From Nostoc parmelioides FACHB-3921 (GTDB lineage Bacteria; Cyanobacteriota; Cyanobacteriia; Cyanobacteriales; Nostocaceae): DNA of 64,000 bases. Positions 62,204 through 64,000 of the stretch are shown one piece after another. The position numbers and the translations under genes are program-made. Position 1 is the stretch's first letter; each line of letters opens with the position of its first letter. Under the pieces are notes generated by a model. That model was not told the origin of the DNA, did no database searches, and worked only from the letters and a program-made list of their open reading frames with translations. The DNA lies in assembly GCF_014696625.1 (NCBI RefSeq), contig NZ_JACJQL010000034.1:1-64000 (forward strand). Reading direction: 5' to 3'.

Positions 62204-63019
62204 CTAGAAGCCAGAGAAATTGTAACCGACACCTATGAGTAAACCGATATCAGTGCTATCGAAGAAGCCAGCATTGACGGCGGCTGTGGCGGTAAATTGA
62301 GCATTTAGTGGCACGTCAATACCACCAGAGGCTAAAAACCCTACTTGGGAGTCATCACCAGTTTTAATGGCTGCACCAATACCGATGTAAGGTGCGATCG
62401 CTAGAGGTTCACTAAAAGCGTCTGCGGCTTGTAGGGTAAAATCATAGGTGATGGGAACTAAGATTGTGGTGTTACTTCCAAACACTGCTGATGGTCTAAC
62501 GGAAATAGCATTCGTCAACCCGATTTTGCTAATGGCTGCGAAGTTACCATCACTCAAAGATGAGTCATCACCACTTATACCAATATTACCCGCAACACCA
62601 ATGTAGCTTCTACCGCCACGAGTTGGTCTACCGGGGTCAATATCTGATTGTGCAATTGTGGATGTAGATGATGGTATAGCAGATGGTTGAGTAGAAGATT
62701 CTACATATTCAGGTGCTAGGGTAGCTGATGTAGTGGCTACTGTACCAGGAACAGGTGTGATGATGCGAGTAGCTGTATCCTGTGTATTAACACTGGGAAA
62801 TTGCTGTGCTTCAGTTGTCGCTGATACGGAGTTAGCGATCGCCGAATCTTGATTTTGTGCCTCCGTGTTTGCTGATACGGTTGCAGAAGATTCAGTTAAC
62901 TGTTGACTCTCAGCAGGACTAACTGTTTGAGCCTGAGCAGAGAAACTAGTACCAACAACTGCCAGAGCAGCTAAACCTGGCAACAACAAAAATTCTTTAC
63001 GAATAAAAATATTGTTCAC
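62204..63019 (-). CDS. Probable outer-membrane beta-barrel protein
   Basis: About 271 residues from the GTG at 63019, which has AGGAG at proper distance; the upstream ATG in frame is rejected. Signal peptide at about 1-32 (LLLPGLAALAVVGTSFSAQA). A Ser/Thr/Gln-rich region (33-130) precedes a C-terminal domain with alternating hydrophobic strands (RSYIGVAGNIGISG, GLTNAISVRPSAVFG, LAIAPYIGIGAAIKTG) and a terminal Phe (GVGYNFSGF), the export signal of outer-membrane barrels. Function unknown. Confidence 0.7.
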   Translation of the reverse strand: MNNIFIRKEFLLLPGLAALAVVGTSFSAQAQTVSPAESQQLTESSATVSANTEAQNQDSAIANSVSATTEAQQFPSVNTQDTATRIITPVPGTVATTSATLAPEYVESSTQPSAIPSSTSTIAQSDIDPGRPTRGGRSYIGVAGNIGISGDDSSLSDGNFAAISKIGLTNAISVRPSAVFGSNTTILVPITYDFTLQAADAFSEPLAIAPYIGIGAAIKTGDDSQVGFLASGGIDVPLNAQFTATAAVNAGFFDSTDIGLLIGVGYNFSGF

Positions 63020-63193
63020 GTTCACTCCTAACAAATTAGGTTCCACAATAGATAATTCTAGCAATTGCTCTAAATTCCGAGAATTTCTAGTAATAAGAAA
63101 ACTCTAGCACCAGAAAATCTATTGTCACATCCTTATATAGGTGGAAATAGGGAATCAACACCGTGTGCAACTTTTTTCAAACCTAACCCCCAA

Positions 63194-63216
63194 CCCCTTC
63201 CCTACAAGGGAAGGGG
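63194..63216. repeat. Perfect hairpin CCCCTTCCCT-ACA-AGGGAAGGGG
   Basis: A 10-bp stem with a three-base loop in the spacer 63020-63324. It belongs to a repeat seen widely in Nostoc spacers (AACCCCCAACCCCTTCCCTA). No gene in the spacer. Confidence 0.65.
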
Positions 63217-63324
63217 AGCAAGAATTAAAGCTTCTACGCCACTTGCTACAACACGGGGAACCCGCGCAACGCAGTGGCTCCTCCTTGCAGGGGATGCACA
63301 TCGGGTGAATCGATAATTGTTTGC

Positions 63325-63987
63325 TTACAACAATCCGCGATAACGAATAAACACCAAAATAGCTGCCCAGGAACCCAATGCAACTTTAAGCGCGACTAGG
63401 ATATTTAGCAACGGTATTACCCCACCACTGAAAAGAGCGCCCATCTCTCCGTGGGGTAATTCTAGTCCAGACAAAGTGATTACCGCCAGGACGATGAAAA
63501 CTAAAACCGAAATTTTCTCCCAAATGGCGGCGTGCCAACGCTTGTAAATCGCTTCCATTCGCTCTGGTGATGAGGTAATTGCCACAAGGCCGATTGCCGT
63601 TCCACCGGCCACACCAGCCGCAAAGCCGCCACCAGGTGTGAGATGTCCGCGAATAGCTAACTCGATACTTACCAACGAAGTAATTGTTGCTCCCAAACGC
63701 GCCAACACAATAGATGGTCTATCTGTGAAACGATAGATGGCGCAGGATGGCCTTTCATTAGCCAGCAAGAAATAAGCGCCCATGATAGCGATTGTAAATA
63801 CTATTACCTCGAAGATAGTGTCATACAACCGATTTCTGAGAATAATAACTGTCACGGCATTGGGTATACCACCATCTTTAACTATCGATTCCACGATAGA
63901 GAAATCAAGTAGTTGTGGTGCAGGATTCGGCAGGACGAGCATTTTTATATAAAGTGCTATCCCGGCGGCAATGTAAATCCATTTCAT
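63325..63987 (-). CDS. Mrp/Mnh cation antiporter subunit, MnhB type
   Basis: 220 residues, six hydrophobic spans. The MnhB region is IELAIRGHLTPGGGFAAGVA followed by GGTAIGLVAITSSPE. The N-terminal part (YDTIFEVIVFTIAIMGAYFL) resembles the DUF4040/MbhE-like segment found fused or beside MnhB. It is the first member seen of a minus-strand mrp cluster that would lie to the right of its start; in Anabaena mrp genes support salt and alkaline tolerance and inorganic carbon use. The start codon is 13 bases before the window end. Confidence 0.85.
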   Translation of the reverse strand: MKWIYIAAGIALYIKMLVLPNPAPQLLDFSIVESIVKDGGIPNAVTVIILRNRLYDTIFEVIVFTIAIMGAYFLLANERPSCAIYRFTDRPSIVLARLGATITSLVSIELAIRGHLTPGGGFAAGVAGGTAIGLVAITSSPERMEAIYKRWHAAIWEKISVLVFIVLAVITLSGLELPHGEMGALFSGGVIPLLNILVALKVALGSWAAILVFIRYRGLL

Positions 63988-64000
63988 TTATGTTCCTCCC

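Overview
The window looks like chromosomal DNA of a filamentous, heterocyst-type cyanobacterium of the Nostoc/Anabaena group. The octamer GCGATCGC (HIP1) is scattered through genes and spacers. Spacers carry the heptameric tandem repeats (STRR) typical of these genomes. Gene content includes the fbp-tal-zwf-opcA block, crtP-crtB-natB, psbZ, ycf35, ycf46 and a trxA2/rexT pair, all known from Anabaena/Nostoc. No rRNA, CRISPR array, transposase or prophage gene was seen, and most of the window is core chromosome.

Layout. 1-8.4 kb: a broken class III alcohol dehydrogenase, then a ferric-siderophore uptake cluster (TonB-dependent receptor, binding protein, permease, ATPase) with a broken toxin-antitoxin pair inside it, two secreted proteins and the relic of a second receptor. 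8.9-15.5 kb: an RRM protein, then the oxidative pentose-phosphate block fbp-tal-zwf-opcA, which supplies NADPH in the dark and in heterocysts. 15.5-18.3 kb: DUF3086, DUF3119 and an MlaE-type lipid permease on the minus strand. 18.7-26.3 kb: SppA-type protease, AroH chorismate mutase, cupin/AraC pair, and a crtR-Crp-SDR cluster. 26.7-34.3 kb: pyruvate kinase, an M23 peptidase, an LpxB-related enzyme, a Ser/Thr kinase with a YARHG domain and a GIY-YIG protein. 34.4-38 kb: a ProA paralogue lacking its catalytic cysteine, tRNA-Gly, ribH and psbZ. 38-44.5 kb: wall-associated proteins, a PEP mutase/isocitrate lyase family enzyme, a nitroreductase, and divergent trxA2/rexT around a perfect palindrome. 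44.5-57.7 kb: CHASE2-kinase, VOC protein, ycf35/ycf46, metallophosphoesterase, lipid kinase, YraN, NrtS-like protein, polysaccharide deacetylase and SGNH hydrolase. 57.9-64 kb: crtP-crtB (carotenoid entry), tRNA-Ser, natB, a beta-barrel candidate and an MnhB-type antiporter subunit.

Much of the unexplained structure is in small mobile or repetitive DNA. A 130-bp MITE-like element has two copies that read identical and one diverged inverted copy that forms the 3' end of an araC-type gene. A 110-bp element has perfect 12-bp ends (AGGACTTACGCA). A third family with TACCAATT ends has one copy inserted in another repeat, and the uninterrupted form of that repeat is present 23 kb away. One heptamer repeat lies in frame inside the lpxB-like gene. 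Gene decay is also visible: frmA, a VapC-type PIN toxin, a TonB receptor and an RTX-like protein survive only as fragments. I did not find a clear new multi-gene system. The best leads are the ProA-like protein, a possible structured RNA at 19.37-19.46 kb, and the PG-binding-like domain inside OpcA.
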